64,000 bases of DNA from Smallanthus sonchifolius. Taxonomy: Eukaryota; Streptophyta; Magnoliopsida; Asterales; Asteraceae. Below, one piece after another: positions 1 through 12,834 of this stretch (its first letter is position 1; each line of letters starts with the position of its first letter). The stretch is taken from contig CM042020.1 in assembly GCA_023525975.1 (NCBI GenBank), forward strand, positions 15,897,001 to 15,961,000. The letters run 5' to 3'. The position numbers and the translations under genes are program-made. The notes below the pieces were generated by a model. The model saw only the letters and a list, made by a program, of their open reading frames with translations, searched no databases and was not told where the DNA came from.

Positions 1-1233
1 ACTACGTCTGGCAATGCCTTAGCGTCTTCGGTTGTCAGGGTATAAGCCCTACTCTTGGCTTTGGAGGCTTCTCCTTCCTTTACTTTCAAAGGCTCTGAAT
101 CTTAAGTGTTGGGCATTCCAACATTCTTTGCCCAATCTCTCCACACTAAAAACATTTATACTTGATAAGGCAATTGTATGCCAAGTGCCCTACCTTGCCA
201 CATTTGAAACAGGTGTCGGATTTCAATCTGCATTCTCCGGCATGATTCTCACCACATGTGGTACACATGGTGATACCACTAGTAGTTGTCTTCTTCCATC
301 CACCATCGTTCGGCTTCTTTTGGCCTTGAGAACTTTCAGACCATTTTCTCTTTGATTCCACTTGGCGGGAACCATAGATCTTGTCGTACATAGTCGAAGC
401 AAGTGGTACGGCAGATCTAAATCTTTTCAACTCTGAAGTTTTCACTAACCTTCGGGTTTCAGATGGTAACCCTTGTACGTATCTCTTAATTCGTACAGCT
501 TCATGGGTCACCATGTGAGGTATCAAATGAGCCATTCTATTGAACTTTGTAGTATACTCATGGTGAGTCATACTAACAGCTTCTAACTTGAGAAAATCCC
601 TCTCGAGTTTGTCCATTTCATTATCTGGACAGAATTCCTTAATCAGTAATTTCTTTAGCCCATCCCATGACATTCGGTCGATAGCCTTCTCACCCATGGC
701 TATGACCAAATTCTCCTACCAACATAATGCTTCTGATACGAATGAGTGAGCGACGAATTTCACTTTTTGATCATCTTTGCATTCACTAATCTTAATCACC
801 GCTTCAATTTACTTGATCCACTGATGAGTGACTGTGGAATCCTTTGTACCATCAAACTTTGGAGGATTGTCGTCTTTGAATGCTTTGTAAGAGCACCCCT
901 TCCTCCATTTCTTCACTGGTCTGATCTCATAAGAATGTTCGGATTCATATTCGTAAAGATTGTTGTCGTCTACATTTTTAGTAACCTCCTCCATTTTATC
1001 CTTTTCCTACTTTCTTCTAGGCTAGCCAATAAGATTGGCAAAGCCGTATCTAAGGCTTTAGCCACAGTCGTGTCTATGGCATGTTGCATTTGTGGTTCCA
1101 CTGCCTGTTCATTCACTTCTATATGATCCCTATTTTCTATTTTAGGTTCGGCATTTGCGGTAGACCGCGTCTACCTTCTAGGAGTATTGGAATTGACATT
1201 TCCTAATTTTTTACCCTTTCCTCTACCGACCAT
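1..1233 (-). pseudogene. Ty3/gypsy gag fragment, decayed, 3' side cut by window start
   Basis: Nucleocapsid/capsid region of a chromovirus-like Ty3/gypsy element read on the minus strand. A likely start ATG lies at 1233-1231, but the frame meets a TAG at 1173-1171 after 20 codons and has further breaks. Two longer open pieces remain. 994-809 holds the KGCSYKAFKDDNPPKFDG segment typical of the gag start. 709-146 holds the capsid core (MSWDGLKKLLIKEFCPDNE) and CCHC zinc-knuckle motifs CTTCGENHAGEC and CFKCGKVGHLAYNC. The same blocks occur in the intact gag-pol frame at 45898-50466 (KGCTYKGFKDGDPPKFDG), which supports the assignment. Protease and pol would lie beyond the window start. Not expected to make functional Gag. 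Confidence 0.88.
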
Positions 1234-1521
1234 TTTCAACAAAAGATATAGAGTATTTTAGTATTCGTATGATAGATTGATAGCTCAGAACACAAGTGTA
1301 TTGTATACATTAATAACTGTGGCCACAACGAAATTTATCATTTACACCACTTTCCGTGCTCTAGTTATCTCTCTATCATGTTCCTACTAAATCCTCATAC
1401 CTTACTTTTTACCCTTGGCATCAGGCTATCTGGACTGGCATCTCTGTTGGCATTCTTATTGTCCCTTAACCGTAGTTTAAGTCTAGATACTTGGGTAAGT
1501 ATCCAGATCTCTCAAACTATA

Positions 1522-1533
1522 GCTCTGATATCA
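1522..1533 (-). other. Primer binding site (initiator tRNA-Met type), one mismatch
   Basis: On the minus strand this reads TGATATCAGAGC, one base away from the usual TGGTATCAGAGC. It starts 3 bases inside the LTR end at 1537, the usual spacing, and so fixes the LTR/internal border. Confidence 0.75.
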
Positions 1534-1536
1534 ACT

Positions 1537-3306
1537 TGTGATACCCACATCCCAAATCACCCTGAATGTCGGTCAGTTCTCGGATTTACTCATGAACATA
1601 TAGTAATCAGAGAAACATACACAGTGGAAGACTTTAAAAACAACATTTCCTTATTAATAAAATTTGTCTTAGTACATTCCAGAGAAAGTAAAACATATTC
1701 CTAATGCATGTCTTCAGTTTGGATACCAGATAGCCTGCTCATGATGCCTCTTTGCCATTACTGCTTGAGGCTACATTCTTACCTGACACACATGCTTAAA
1801 CACGGGTTAGCTTACGTTGGTGAGTTCTAAGTTTAATCAAAGTATCTTTGATCCATTAAAATGGTTTGTATATGACACGTTTTAAAACATAACCTTTACC
1901 TTTCACATACGCCCTTGCCCAACATAACATTTATTCTTGCACAACCTATATCTTATCGAGGTTCGTAAACCTCTTAAGTGGTCGTCACCACTTTTCATAA
2001 CCTTTATAAAGGGTCCCCCATTACATCCCGCGATGAAATGTAACGGTCTGCATTCAATTCGTCCCCTTTCGGAGATATAGCAATCACTGCCCATAAGTTG
2101 CAAGATATTATTTGGGGTTTAACAAAAACATTCCTTTACAGATCAAAATGGTCAACACCTTCCATGTCAATGCAATCACTGCCAATGACATCCTTTCATC
2201 ATTACTTGTCCCTGTAAACCAAGACAAGTCTAAAAACATTTTACGTGTCAAAACCATTTTTTTCTCTTTCTTTAAAACATTACAAGGTGGTTATCTATCC
2301 AGAGTAGTACCTCCAACATATATGTTCCCCGGAAAGAATGACGGGTCCATGAGGGATTTATACACCACTCTTTCCTTAGACAAAATATTTCGTTTGCCAG
2401 ATAACTACATACTGGTCGGATGGTTACCTTTTATTTCATAACATAAAATTTTCTCTTGCAACATCATGGATACTGGCTCACGGATTTAAATCAATGGCAT
2501 ACAGTATCTAAAGCATTCATAACACATGCATCATACCCAAAACATTTAAAAAGGGGCATCATAGAACTCACCTCTAACTTCCTTCCTGTTTAGATAAATT
2601 TAACCTTTGCTAACGTAAATAGCCCAATGACTTGGATCAGGGTCCTAAGTCATTACAACATTACTCAATCATAAGTTCCTAGCTTAGTGAAAATAAACAA
2701 GTCATTAGGAACTAGCCAAAATCTTACCTCAGGACTATCTATTTCATATTAGGGTTGAAAGCTGGAAACGGAACTTCTCTACGTGAAACGAGGCTCGGGA
2801 ATCAACCTTAAATCTTAAGTGTGTGTTTAGGATGGTGTTTGTACTATGTGAGTTGTGTATAAAACCCCAATCCTGACCTTTCTATTCATAGGAAACTTCC
2901 AGCAACGTAATGGACCGTTATCTCTCATGACGGTCCGTCACGAGTATGAGTCACCTGCCACGCATCAACACCCAGATGAGCAGTCTATTTTGCGGTTGTG
3001 ACAGACCGTTACCCCTCGTGACAGTCCGTCATAGGGTTTCCACGCGTCTCCTCGTAAGTTGACACGTGTCATTCCCTCAATGATTTCCGTGTTTAAGCCG
3101 TAACGGACCGTTATTCCATGCGAAGGTCCGTCACCGTCTGTAACGGACCGTTACCAATCTGTGACGGTCAGTCATTGGTCTAAAATTCTAGATTTTCACT
3201 TTTGATCCTTAAATTCTAGTTCATTTGCATTCTACCCCCTTGGGGTTTCACTTGTTGATTATTTTAGTCCCTCTATTCATATATCTTATAAAATTGGGGT
3301 GTTACA
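1537..3306 (-). repeat. 5' LTR of the minus-strand gypsy element (1770 bp)
   Basis: On the minus strand it begins TGTAACACCCC (3306) and ends ATCACA just before the PBS. It contains several short palindromes at 2905-3180 (TAACGG-A-CCGTTA and TGACGG-T-CCGTCA types). Just downstream in the minus sense is a TATA-like CCTATGAATAG near 2890. The box TAGAACTCACC (plus strand, 2562-2572) and its complement GGTGAGTTCTA (1819-1829) are the paired boxes shared by the other chromovirus-type LTRs here. The partner LTR is outside the window, so the target duplication cannot be checked. Confidence 0.8.
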
Positions 3307-3483
3307 GTTTTTGACACTATTCAGATATATACAGCTCATGGGGTTTGGATTGATGCTGCAAAGAATGTGAGCTGAAGAGCTTTATGAACAGGTAACAAGT
3401 GTACCTTTAATTTCATTATCCAATACTCAGAGTGTGAGATTTTTTTTCCTCTTTTTATCAAGTTTGATTACATTTTTAAGCAA
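3307..3483. other. Unassigned spacer between two transposable elements
   Basis: About 180 bp between the LTR start and the CACTA target duplication. One plus-strand frame (near 3330-3394) can be read as a short exon ending in CAG before GTAACA, but there is no partner exon, so it stays unassigned. Confidence 0.3.
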
Positions 3484-6392
3484 CACTGCGTCAAATTTGG
3501 GCTACGGTCACACAAAAAATGTGTGACCATTTTCCTTTCACCACATGTGTTGTTTTCAGCTCAAATGTGACCATAGCTCGAGCCATCATAGGTATCATAC
3601 GGCCACATTAAAGTTTAGAGGTCATAGAACATATAAAGTGTGGCTAAATGGTACCAGTATTTCTTGCTGGAATCAATCCTTCTGTCCATTAAGTGTGGCT
3701 AAAGGGTAGCAACGGTGACTTGATGTCCTATTAAGTGTGGTCGTTTCTATTATATAGTCATACAAAAGCTTGTTTTAGCCACATCTAATTAAAATAACCG
3801 TGGCAAAAGGGTTGTATTAATCACGCATTTTGTCCCCCTAAGTGTGGCTATAAACTATTTCTAGACACACTAAAAACTTTGTAATTCTGAAAGTGGCTAT
3901 GTCTTACACCGTTTTATTTTTCACATGACATTTGGTATCTTTCAGTCACACAAAACAAAAACAAAGTGTCATGGTGTGACTAATGTTTATGTAAAGCCAC
4001 ATGAAATTTTGTAATTCTAACAGTGGCTATTGTCATTAGTTTGGTCACACATAATTTTATTACCTATGACATTTGCAATCATTACGTCACACATATCTTG
4101 TTTGCCCATGACATTTTCTCTCATTCGGTCACACAAAAATAGACAAAGGTATGGTGTGGCTAATGGTTAGCAATAGACACATGTAATGTTATAATTTTAT
4201 GTGTGCCTATTGTATATCTTTGGTCACCCATATTGTTTTTGCCTAGTTAGTGACTTTAATTGTGGCTATTGTGTAACACCTTAGGCAAATCTCATATCGT
4301 TCTATTCTTTTCTGTCCACGGGAGAGATGCTAGGTTCATAAGGAATGCCCCGCCTCAAATACCACAACGTGTTTTGGGGCATAATGTAGTGGATGAGAGG
4401 AAAACTCCACAGTTAAGCGTGCTCGGGTGGGAGTACTCTAGGGATGGGTGGCCCCCGGGAAGTTTTCACCCAAGCAACCAAAAACAAATATGCGAGCTCT
4501 TAGGGAAAAACAACAATATTGTTGGTACGAGGGGCCGAATGTTACATATTGTCTAACTCTGGTCACACATATTTATTGTGGTTATATATTTGCCCTATTA
4601 GGCAATTTAATTTCATTATTTTTGTAAAATAAAAACAACAGTAAATTAATTAACATGAAAACCCGAGTTAAAAACCAAATGATATTAACATTAATAATAA
4701 ACCAAATTCAATTAATACATAAGTAAATGTTCCAAATGGAAATTCAATTAATACATAAGTATATACACTAAGAACTATTAGGCTTCAATTCTCCTCCTGT
4801 TGGTCAGGTCTTCTAGAGGGTTGACCAGGCTAGAAGACCTGATATGATGATCAGGTCTTCTAGAGGGTTTACAGAGCCTGGTATTCTTTTTAAAAACTCG
4901 ATGGTTGTATTCTTTTCCTAAAGCATGTTGTTATCCTAGCATCAGACACACAATCATCATCACTCGAGTCTGTGATGTAGCCCTGGCCTGTGGCCTCCTC
5001 TCCCCGAACAGAGCATCGGGGGTACAGGTAGAGTCCTGCTCGCTCTCAAGGTAGAGGGAGATTTCATAAACATCCCTGGAGTGAAGGGCCACAACCTTCA
5101 CATCCTCCTCATCGTACAAATAAACCAGCGCATTGGTCAATGAAAGCTCTGGGATCCTGGTTAAATAATAAACCGTTGTGTACCCCAGGGCCCTTAACCA
5201 TATAAGCTCTGAGTACGAGAAGAGAGTGACTTCATCAACGTAGCTCACAACTCCACCGACGCATTCTCTGACATCGTCGTGACTGACGGTGAACTCGCCC
5301 TTGTGATGGATACATATTGAGAACCTCCCACCACCATTAATTTCAAGTTTATGTTACACATTTGCAGATATCGACAAGAAAAAACACAAATGTTGAACAA
5401 GAAAACCCTATTTCTAAGATGAACAGAGTATCGACAAGAATACTTACCCTGGTAGTGTGGTGCTTCGCCATTTGCGGATCGTAGTCTCCATTGTCTCGCC
5501 ATTATTTGTTGATTTGATCAATTGAACCTAGAATGAAAAACCTAATCTCGTTGTTGATAAGTAAGAAAACCCAAATGACGCAGAGCTAGAAGTGGGAATG
5601 CCATTATATGATCAAACTTCTGACAGTAGTATTGAAATTTGGCGACAGGAAGTGGGAAGACCATGATTACTTTTAGTCACGCATATACAATTAACCCTGA
5701 CCATTGACTATTTTTAGCCACACAAAGTAACTATATCCATGACCATAAAATAGTTATAGTTATAGTTATAAATAGTTAATTATCATACACGTGGCTAATA
5801 AACACTACTCTTTTGGTTACACAAAATGATATATATTACCATATGTATTAGCTTTTAGACACATCATTAAACGAAAACAATGGTCGTTTCTTTTATTTAG
5901 CCACACATAAGATTTTTAACCATGACCATAATAAACTACTCTTTGGTTACACATGAAAGCTAATATAAGTGGCCATATCTATTACCTTTTAGTCACATCA
6001 CTAAACAACAACCATGGCGGTTGGTTACATTTGGCCACACTAATCAAGTGTGGCTACTAATTGTCACATGTTTTGCTTAACGTGTGGCAAATAGATGTCT
6101 TTTTGGTCATATGAATAAAAAAAATAAAACAAAATACCATGACAGTCGCTCACATTTGGCCACACTTTTCGAGCATGACTAGTAAATGTCACATATTTTT
6201 CTAAGAGTGTCGCTAACAAATGTGTTTATGGTCACATTGTTTCTGAAAGCGTGACTAAAGATCACGTAACTTGATTTTTTTGTCACACGAATCAGAAATG
6301 TATGGCTAAAACTAGGATTAACCACATGTTTAATCAAGTGTGGTAGCTCGGTTTTTGAAAACATGTTACCAAAGCTCAATTTTAACGTGGTG
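3484..6392. mobile_element. CACTA-type (En/Spm) DNA transposon, non-autonomous, 2.9 kb
   Basis: The left end begins CACTGCGTCAAATTTGGGCT. The right end, read inward on the opposite strand, begins CACCACGTTAAAATTGAGCT, an imperfect terminal inverted repeat. Both ends are flanked by the 3-bp duplication CAA (3481-3483 and 6393-6395), the size expected for this superfamily. About 0.8 kb inside the left end and 0.7 kb inside the right end are full of a short motif around GTGTGGCTA/TAGCCACAC, resembling the subterminal transposase-binding repeats of CACTA elements. No transposase frame is visible. The interior holds a PB1-like fragment (4931-5502), a short direct repeat around GGTCAGGTCTTCTAGAGGGT (near 4802 and 4850), and an unrecognised open stretch at 4260-4556. 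Confidence 0.82.
4931..5502 (-). pseudogene. PB1-like N-terminal domain fragment inside the CACTA element
   Basis: Minus-strand coding remnant. An ATG at 5502 starts MARQWRLRSANGEAPHYQ, followed by a donor-like CAGG/GTAAGT near 5448. A second open stretch from about 5325 to 4931 reads ICIHHKGEFTVSHDD, then CVGGVVSYVDEVTLFSYSEL and LGYTTVYYL. Established knowledge: an IHHxGxF...YVGG...SYxEL...LGY pattern marks the PB1-like domain at the start of many plant transposon-encoded and uncharacterised proteins. The two pieces do not join in frame with the obvious splice sites, and no downstream transposase is seen. I treat it as a decayed or captured fragment. Confidence 0.5.
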
Positions 6393-6395
6393 CAA

Positions 6396-6679
6396 GCATT
6401 ATTTTGATTAATGATTTTTTTCTTTGATCGAATAAACATAAGCAACAAGAACAAGATTTGAATTTTATTATTATTATTATTTTAATTATTATTGTTATTT
6501 TATTGTTATTAGAAACTAACATTAACATCTTCTTAACATTTTAATTATTATTATCATAACTTCATAACTTAAGTTCATATTTTTTTTATTCTCTAGTAGT
6601 TTTGAAAAAATTAAAGATTCTAAAGAACATAGTAGTATATTAATTCAGTTATTAGAGGCAACATATATATTCTGATATA
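6396..6679. other. AT-rich stretch, no gene seen
   Basis: Contains a TTA/ATT-rich simple repeat near 6462-6500. No coding or element signal recognised. Confidence 0.5.
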
Positions 6680-7411
6680 TATATAGAGTTGTACACAGAT
6701 CTTATAATTTGACTAACATTTGTATATTGTGTAACTATATCTGTATTTTGATGATATGATTTATGAATTCGGTAGTATTTTGAAAGCAAACATATGTTGA
6801 AAGATTTTTATGTTTTATGTATTTTTTTCGAAGGTTTTACACGTGTATATTTGATTTGTACACATGTGTATTTGTTTTTTACACATCTGTATTTGATTCT
6901 TTACACAAGTGTAAACTACATTTACACACGTGTAAAGGGTTTTATTCATGTGCATTTGATATTACACATCCCAATCTACGTTATACATGTGTAAAGAGTT
7001 TTATTCAAGTTTTTTTAAATTATGAATAACATATAATTTGAATTCAAATAATAATTTATGTTGGATTTTCCAGATTTCATATGAAAGAAAAAGACAAATG
7101 TGGAAACCGTAGAGACAAGAAAGAAAAATGTTCAAAAAAGCAAGAAAACTATGTCATCAAGTTGAATTTGATAATATATCAGTCAGATTGCAGGTTATAT
7201 AAGCGATAAATTAATTTTATCATGTGTATTTGATTTGTGTAAATATTTTTTAGTTTAATTTACAATAGTTTTGATTTTTACACATGTGTATTTTGATTTT
7301 ACACATGTGTATTTGATTCTTTTATACATGTGTATTTGATTCTTTTACACATGTGTAAAGAGTTGTTTATTCATGTGTTTTAAACTTTAATTTTTTTTTA
7401 TGCCAATGTAG

Positions 7412-7620
7412 GTAAATTCCTAACACTTGTTACCCACCAAGAATCCCTCGAGGCTAAGGTATATGAAACGAAGGCAACTGTCAAGTTTAAACTGAAAAAT
7501 GTGTTTTGCATGGGAGTTGCTGTCGGGAACTGCAACCGGAGGAGAAACAGATTTTCCAAAACATGCAGATGAGTGTTAATTTCCTTGTTTTGTTGTTGAA
7601 GAAAAACTGGTAGAATGTTA
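7412..7620 (+). pseudogene. Captured fragment of ribosomal protein L10a (uL1) gene, copy 1
   Basis: Starts right after an acceptor-like ATGTAG and reads in one frame KFLTLVTHQESLEAKV, then ETKATVKFKLKNVFCMGVAV. After a frameshift near 7535 a second frame gives EEKQIFQNMQMSVNFLVLL and LKKNW followed by a stop. Established knowledge: these strings are the C-terminal quarter of the plant 60S ribosomal protein L10a, which binds the large subunit at the L1 stalk. Upstream exons are absent and the frame is broken, so this is a pseudogene fragment captured by a DNA transposon. Confidence 0.85.
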
Positions 7621-7836
7621 GTTAAATCTTCCTAATCAAATTATATAATTTCATTGTTTATGAATTTATCCATATGGTTATGTTAATTCATATTTGAACA
7701 TGTTGAACAACCCATATATGAATTTACACATGTGTAGACTAATTTTTACACATGTGTAAACTGAATGTACACATGTGTAAAGAGTTGTTTATTCTAATGT
7801 TTTAAACTTTAATTTGTTTTTTTTATGCTAATGTAG

Positions 7837-7980
7837 GTAAATTCCCAACACTTGTTACCCACCAAGAATCCCTAGAGGCTAAGGTGAATGAAATGAAGGC
7901 AACTGTCAAGTTTCAACTTAAAAAGGTGTTGTGCATGAGAGTTGCTGTCAGGAACTGCATCTGTCGGGAACTGTATATGG
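7837..7980 (+). pseudogene. Captured fragment of ribosomal protein L10a (uL1) gene, copy 2
   Basis: Second copy of the same exon piece, again preceded by an ATGTAG acceptor. The frame reads KFPTLVTHQESLEAKV, then KATVKFQLKKVLCMRVAV. It keeps FPTL and FQLKK, which I recognise as the usual plant residues, so it is closer to the gene than copy 1 here. It stops matching after RNC (about 7965), and the AACTGCATCTGTCGGGAACTG that follows repeats the end of the exon. Confidence 0.83.
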
Positions 7981-8572
7981 GATTTACATTTGAAATATAT
8001 CTTTTGCTTGAGGTCAATTATTGGGAACATTTTGTTTAATGGTACCTTTTCTTCTTATTTCTGTATGCTTATTTGGTTTCAACCATTTATTTAGTTTCAA
8101 CCATTTATCAGTCAACCATCATTCCTAACCTGAGGTTTGAAGGAAAAATGGAAGTGTTTTTTGCATAAAAATATAGTTATTTTAGTTTCTAACAAGCAGT
8201 TGCTCATTCACCTAAACCATCGCAAAATATTTTATCAAATTAGATGTTTTTATTTATTTTCTTTAATTGTTTTTAATCAATTTCGGATTGTGAAAATTTT
8301 ATGTTTTTATCAACGCAGGATTTGGAGAGAGAGAGAGAGATCTTTTATTTATTCAAAAGGAAAATTAAAAAAAGTCTAATTACCATTTTACCCATCTAAT
8401 AAATATAGGCCACATATTATTTTTCATTATAAATAAAAAATACATATTTAATGTGGACCACTAATTATTTTTCAGTTTATTTAATATGTGGCTAGGAGTT
8501 GGTTTTTGGGTTTTTAAAACAACTCAGGGTTTATAACCGATACGTCCCCTATATATATATACATGGGAAAGA

Positions 8573-8927
8573 TAAATTAAAAACCCACTAATTGAGTTGG
8601 GAAAACCCATGAAAGCCCTATAAAAAAATAAAAAATAGACACACGTAATATATGTTATTATATGCTCCGTAACAAAAAAAAGTAAAAAAAAGTTGTCTAA
8701 CGTGTTGTTACATATATGTAAGAAAATGTTAAACATCGAAGTGCTACACTATAGCTCCCAATTTGTTACATATATGTAACAACACGGTAGACAAATTTTT
8801 TTTTTATTTTGGTTTTCAGGAAGATAATAATATATATTATGTATGAGAAAAAAGAAAAAAAATATATTGTTACACAGGATTTTTATTGGTTTTCTCAACT
8901 CAAGTGAGTTTTTATATTATCCTCCAC
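8573..8927. mobile_element. MITE with terminal inverted repeats, flanked by TA runs
   Basis: Left arm (AAAAACCCACTAATTGAGTT...) pairs with the right arm read on the other strand (AAAAACTCACTTGAGTTGAG...), over roughly 60 bp. Inside are two palindromes around GTTACATATATGTAAC, near 8708 and 8765. No coding capacity. Confidence 0.62.
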
Positions 8928-8943
8928 ATATATATATATATAT

Positions 8944-10616
<1,673 letters not shown>

Positions 10617-10826
10617 GGGGTGTATCAAATGGAAACCCTTAGTTATTATGTAAACACATAAACTCATTCTAGACCACACATTCAATTTGGTATATTTAAT
10701 TATATGGCTGAGATTTAAACTAGAATTTTCGTTTTACTTTTCTTTTTAAAATTCTTAAAAAACCCCCAAAAGAATAAATATGTAAATTTATATTATTTAA
10801 TTTAATGAAAATTACTCTCGCTCTCT

Positions 10827-10918
<92 letters not shown>

Positions 10919-12440
10919 TCATATTATTTATAAAGAACCAATGTGTAAAAGTAGTTTACACAGTTTTGCAAATTAGAAAATTGCATTGTCTTGAACCAAG
11001 ATGCGTAAAATACATTGTGTAAATATCAATAACACATGTGTAAATATAAACAACACATGTGTATATTACTCTCCATCTCTATACTCTCTGTCTTGAACCC
11101 AGATGCGTAAAATACATTGTCTTCAACCCGGATCTTCTTCTCATATCTCGATCCCTTATTAAACATTGCATGTGTAAAAAAACACATATGTAAAATCAAA
11201 ATACACATGTGTATGAATCAAAAAACCTTGTGAACATTTATTACACACTGCATGGTTTTAATTCTCTTTGGGTCTGTGTACATTTGTGTAAATTCAATTT
11301 ATAGTTTACACCTATGTAAATTCAGTTTACACCTATGTAAATTCAATTAACTAAATTAACAGTAAACTTTTATAAAAGAAACCTAAGAAACTAAAATTTG
11401 TATTAGAATCTCAACTCCAAACAAAAAAATCAGATTGGATACGGAAGCACATTAAAAAAGCTAAACTGAACACACATAAACACTAGTTGATTTGCATCCA
11501 ACAATTAAAAAAAATATGAAAAAACAGTTCATATGAGAAATCAAAATTTGACCCAAATCTGTATCAAGCTCTGTTTCAATCTACCACAAAGGTTTAACCA
11601 GGTTTACACATGCTATGAAAGTAAATCCTGCTCTTGATTTCTAAACCATAAAATTCACTTTTTTTTAAAAAAAATTCATGATCTTGATCTAAAATCAATA
11701 AAAATTAAAAAAAATAGAGATCTACAGATTAAAATTCCATCAAAATCTAAAATTCCATCAAAATAGAGATCTACAGTTTTCTAAACCACAAAATTCCACC
11801 GAAATCTAAACCATTACAGATTAAAAAAAAAACCTAAAATAAAAGCAAAATCAAAATAAAGATCTACAACTTACTGTGTATGGGTTTGAAAATAGCACCT
11901 TGGGGGATTTTTCGGCTTCAAGAGAAAGATTTAGCATGCAAGGGGGTTGGTCGCGGTTGTGGCTGAAGACGGATTAAAGAGATGACAGATCCGTGTAGGA
12001 ATGAAGACGACAGATTTTTTCGTTGAGCAGTTGGACGGATTAAAGAGACGACAGATCCATGTAGGAATGAAGACGACAGATTAGTCGGCGGTTGTTGTTG
12101 AACTCCTACAGATCTGTGCAGGAATGAAGACGAACCATCGTTAATGATAGAGTTGTTGTAATCTCGATCTCCATTGGTGGCGGAAACAACATATCTTGAA
12201 GAGGGTGAGAGTTTAATGGTGTTTGAAGAGGGAGAGAGGCCAGATCTTAGTTTTTAGAGAGAGGAGGAAAATGGCGTTTGTAGAAGGAGAGAGACCAGAT
12301 CTAGGGTTAAATAGTGGGGTAAAATGTCACAATTACCCCTCTAATTAAAAATAAAATAGAAAAAACAAGAAAAATATTATGTGGCTTAAATTGAGTTTAA
12401 GGGTTTTTAACTTATGGAGGGTTTGCAAATTATATGTCAC
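10617..12440. mobile_element. Mutator-like non-autonomous element, TA-flanked (copy 2, inverted)
   Basis: Starts GGGGTGTATCAAATGGAAAC and ends (read inward on the other strand) GTGACATATAATTTGCAAAC, weakly similar termini. Its interior is the reverse complement of copy 1: the block at about 11350-11468 mirrors 9770-9905, and 12300-12350 mirrors 9030-9065. A second (TA)n tract lies inside at 10829-10914. TTTACACA-type palindromes recur at 10938-11345. No protein recognised. Confidence 0.55.
10829..10914. repeat. (TA)n microsatellite
   Basis: About 86 bp of alternating A and T inside the inverted element copy, preceded by a CTCTCT-rich stretch. Confidence 0.97.
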
Positions 12441-12470
12441 ATATATATATATATATATACACACACATAT

Positions 12471-12786
12471 AGGGTAACGTTCCATTGTTAACCCACTATT
12501 ATTGTGTTAAACCAGTTAACTCCGTCAAAATCGATCCAAATAAAAAAAAATTAAAAATAACATTATTACACCAATACAATGTTATGTTATTTTTTGTATT
12601 TTTATAAATTCGCAAGTTTAGGGGCGTTTATACCTGAACGCTCCTAGACTTGCGAGTTTACAAAAATACAAAAAATAGCATAACGTTGTATTCGTGTAAT
12701 AATGTTATTTAATTTTTTTTTATTTGGATCGATTTTGACGGAGTTAACTGGGTTAACACAATAACAGTGGGTTATTATTTGATTTC

Positions 12787-12789
<3 letters not shown>
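12471..12789. mobile_element. Foldback MITE, nearly complete hairpin, TA-flanked
   Basis: Two arms of about 140 bp are near-perfect reverse complements. The left arm has AGTTAACTCCGTCAAAATCG and the right arm has CGATTTTGACGGAGTTAACT. The turn lies near 12637 between AGGGGCGTTTA and GAACGCTCCT. No coding capacity. The element sits between (TA)n tracts at about 12440 and 12790-12831. Confidence 0.8.

Positions 12790-12831
<42 letters not shown>
12790..12831. repeat. (TA)n microsatellite
   Basis: About 42 bp of TA immediately right of the hairpin element. Confidence 0.95.

Positions 12832-12834
<3 letters not shown>

Larger units (their letters stand above)
6680..8562. mobile_element. Mutator-like/Pack-type DNA element with captured uL1 exons (left end not resolved)
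   Basis: The right end (about 8370-8562) matches the right end of the element at 8944-10507: a short ACC-rich stretch, a GCCACATATT block, then CAACTCAGGGTTTATAACCG and a TA run. The interior carries many palindromes of the TTTACACATGTGTAAA type (for example around 6838-6945, 7276-7350 and 7725-7775). It also carries two copies of a ribosomal protein L10a fragment. A roughly 420-bp segment around each copy is tandemly duplicated. I could not find a matching left terminus, so the left coordinate is a guess. Confidence 0.5.

Noticed and set aside
1537..3306. Same length (1770 bp) as the solo LTR at 57271-59040, suggesting the same family
   Set aside because: Apart from the paired boxes and general layout, the sequences do not match by eye, and the left border of the second LTR is uncertain; equal length is probably chance.
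4260..4556. 98-codon open frame in the CACTA element
   Set aside because: Starts in the subterminal repeats, no recognisable domain and no splice partner; kept only as a note in the element entry.
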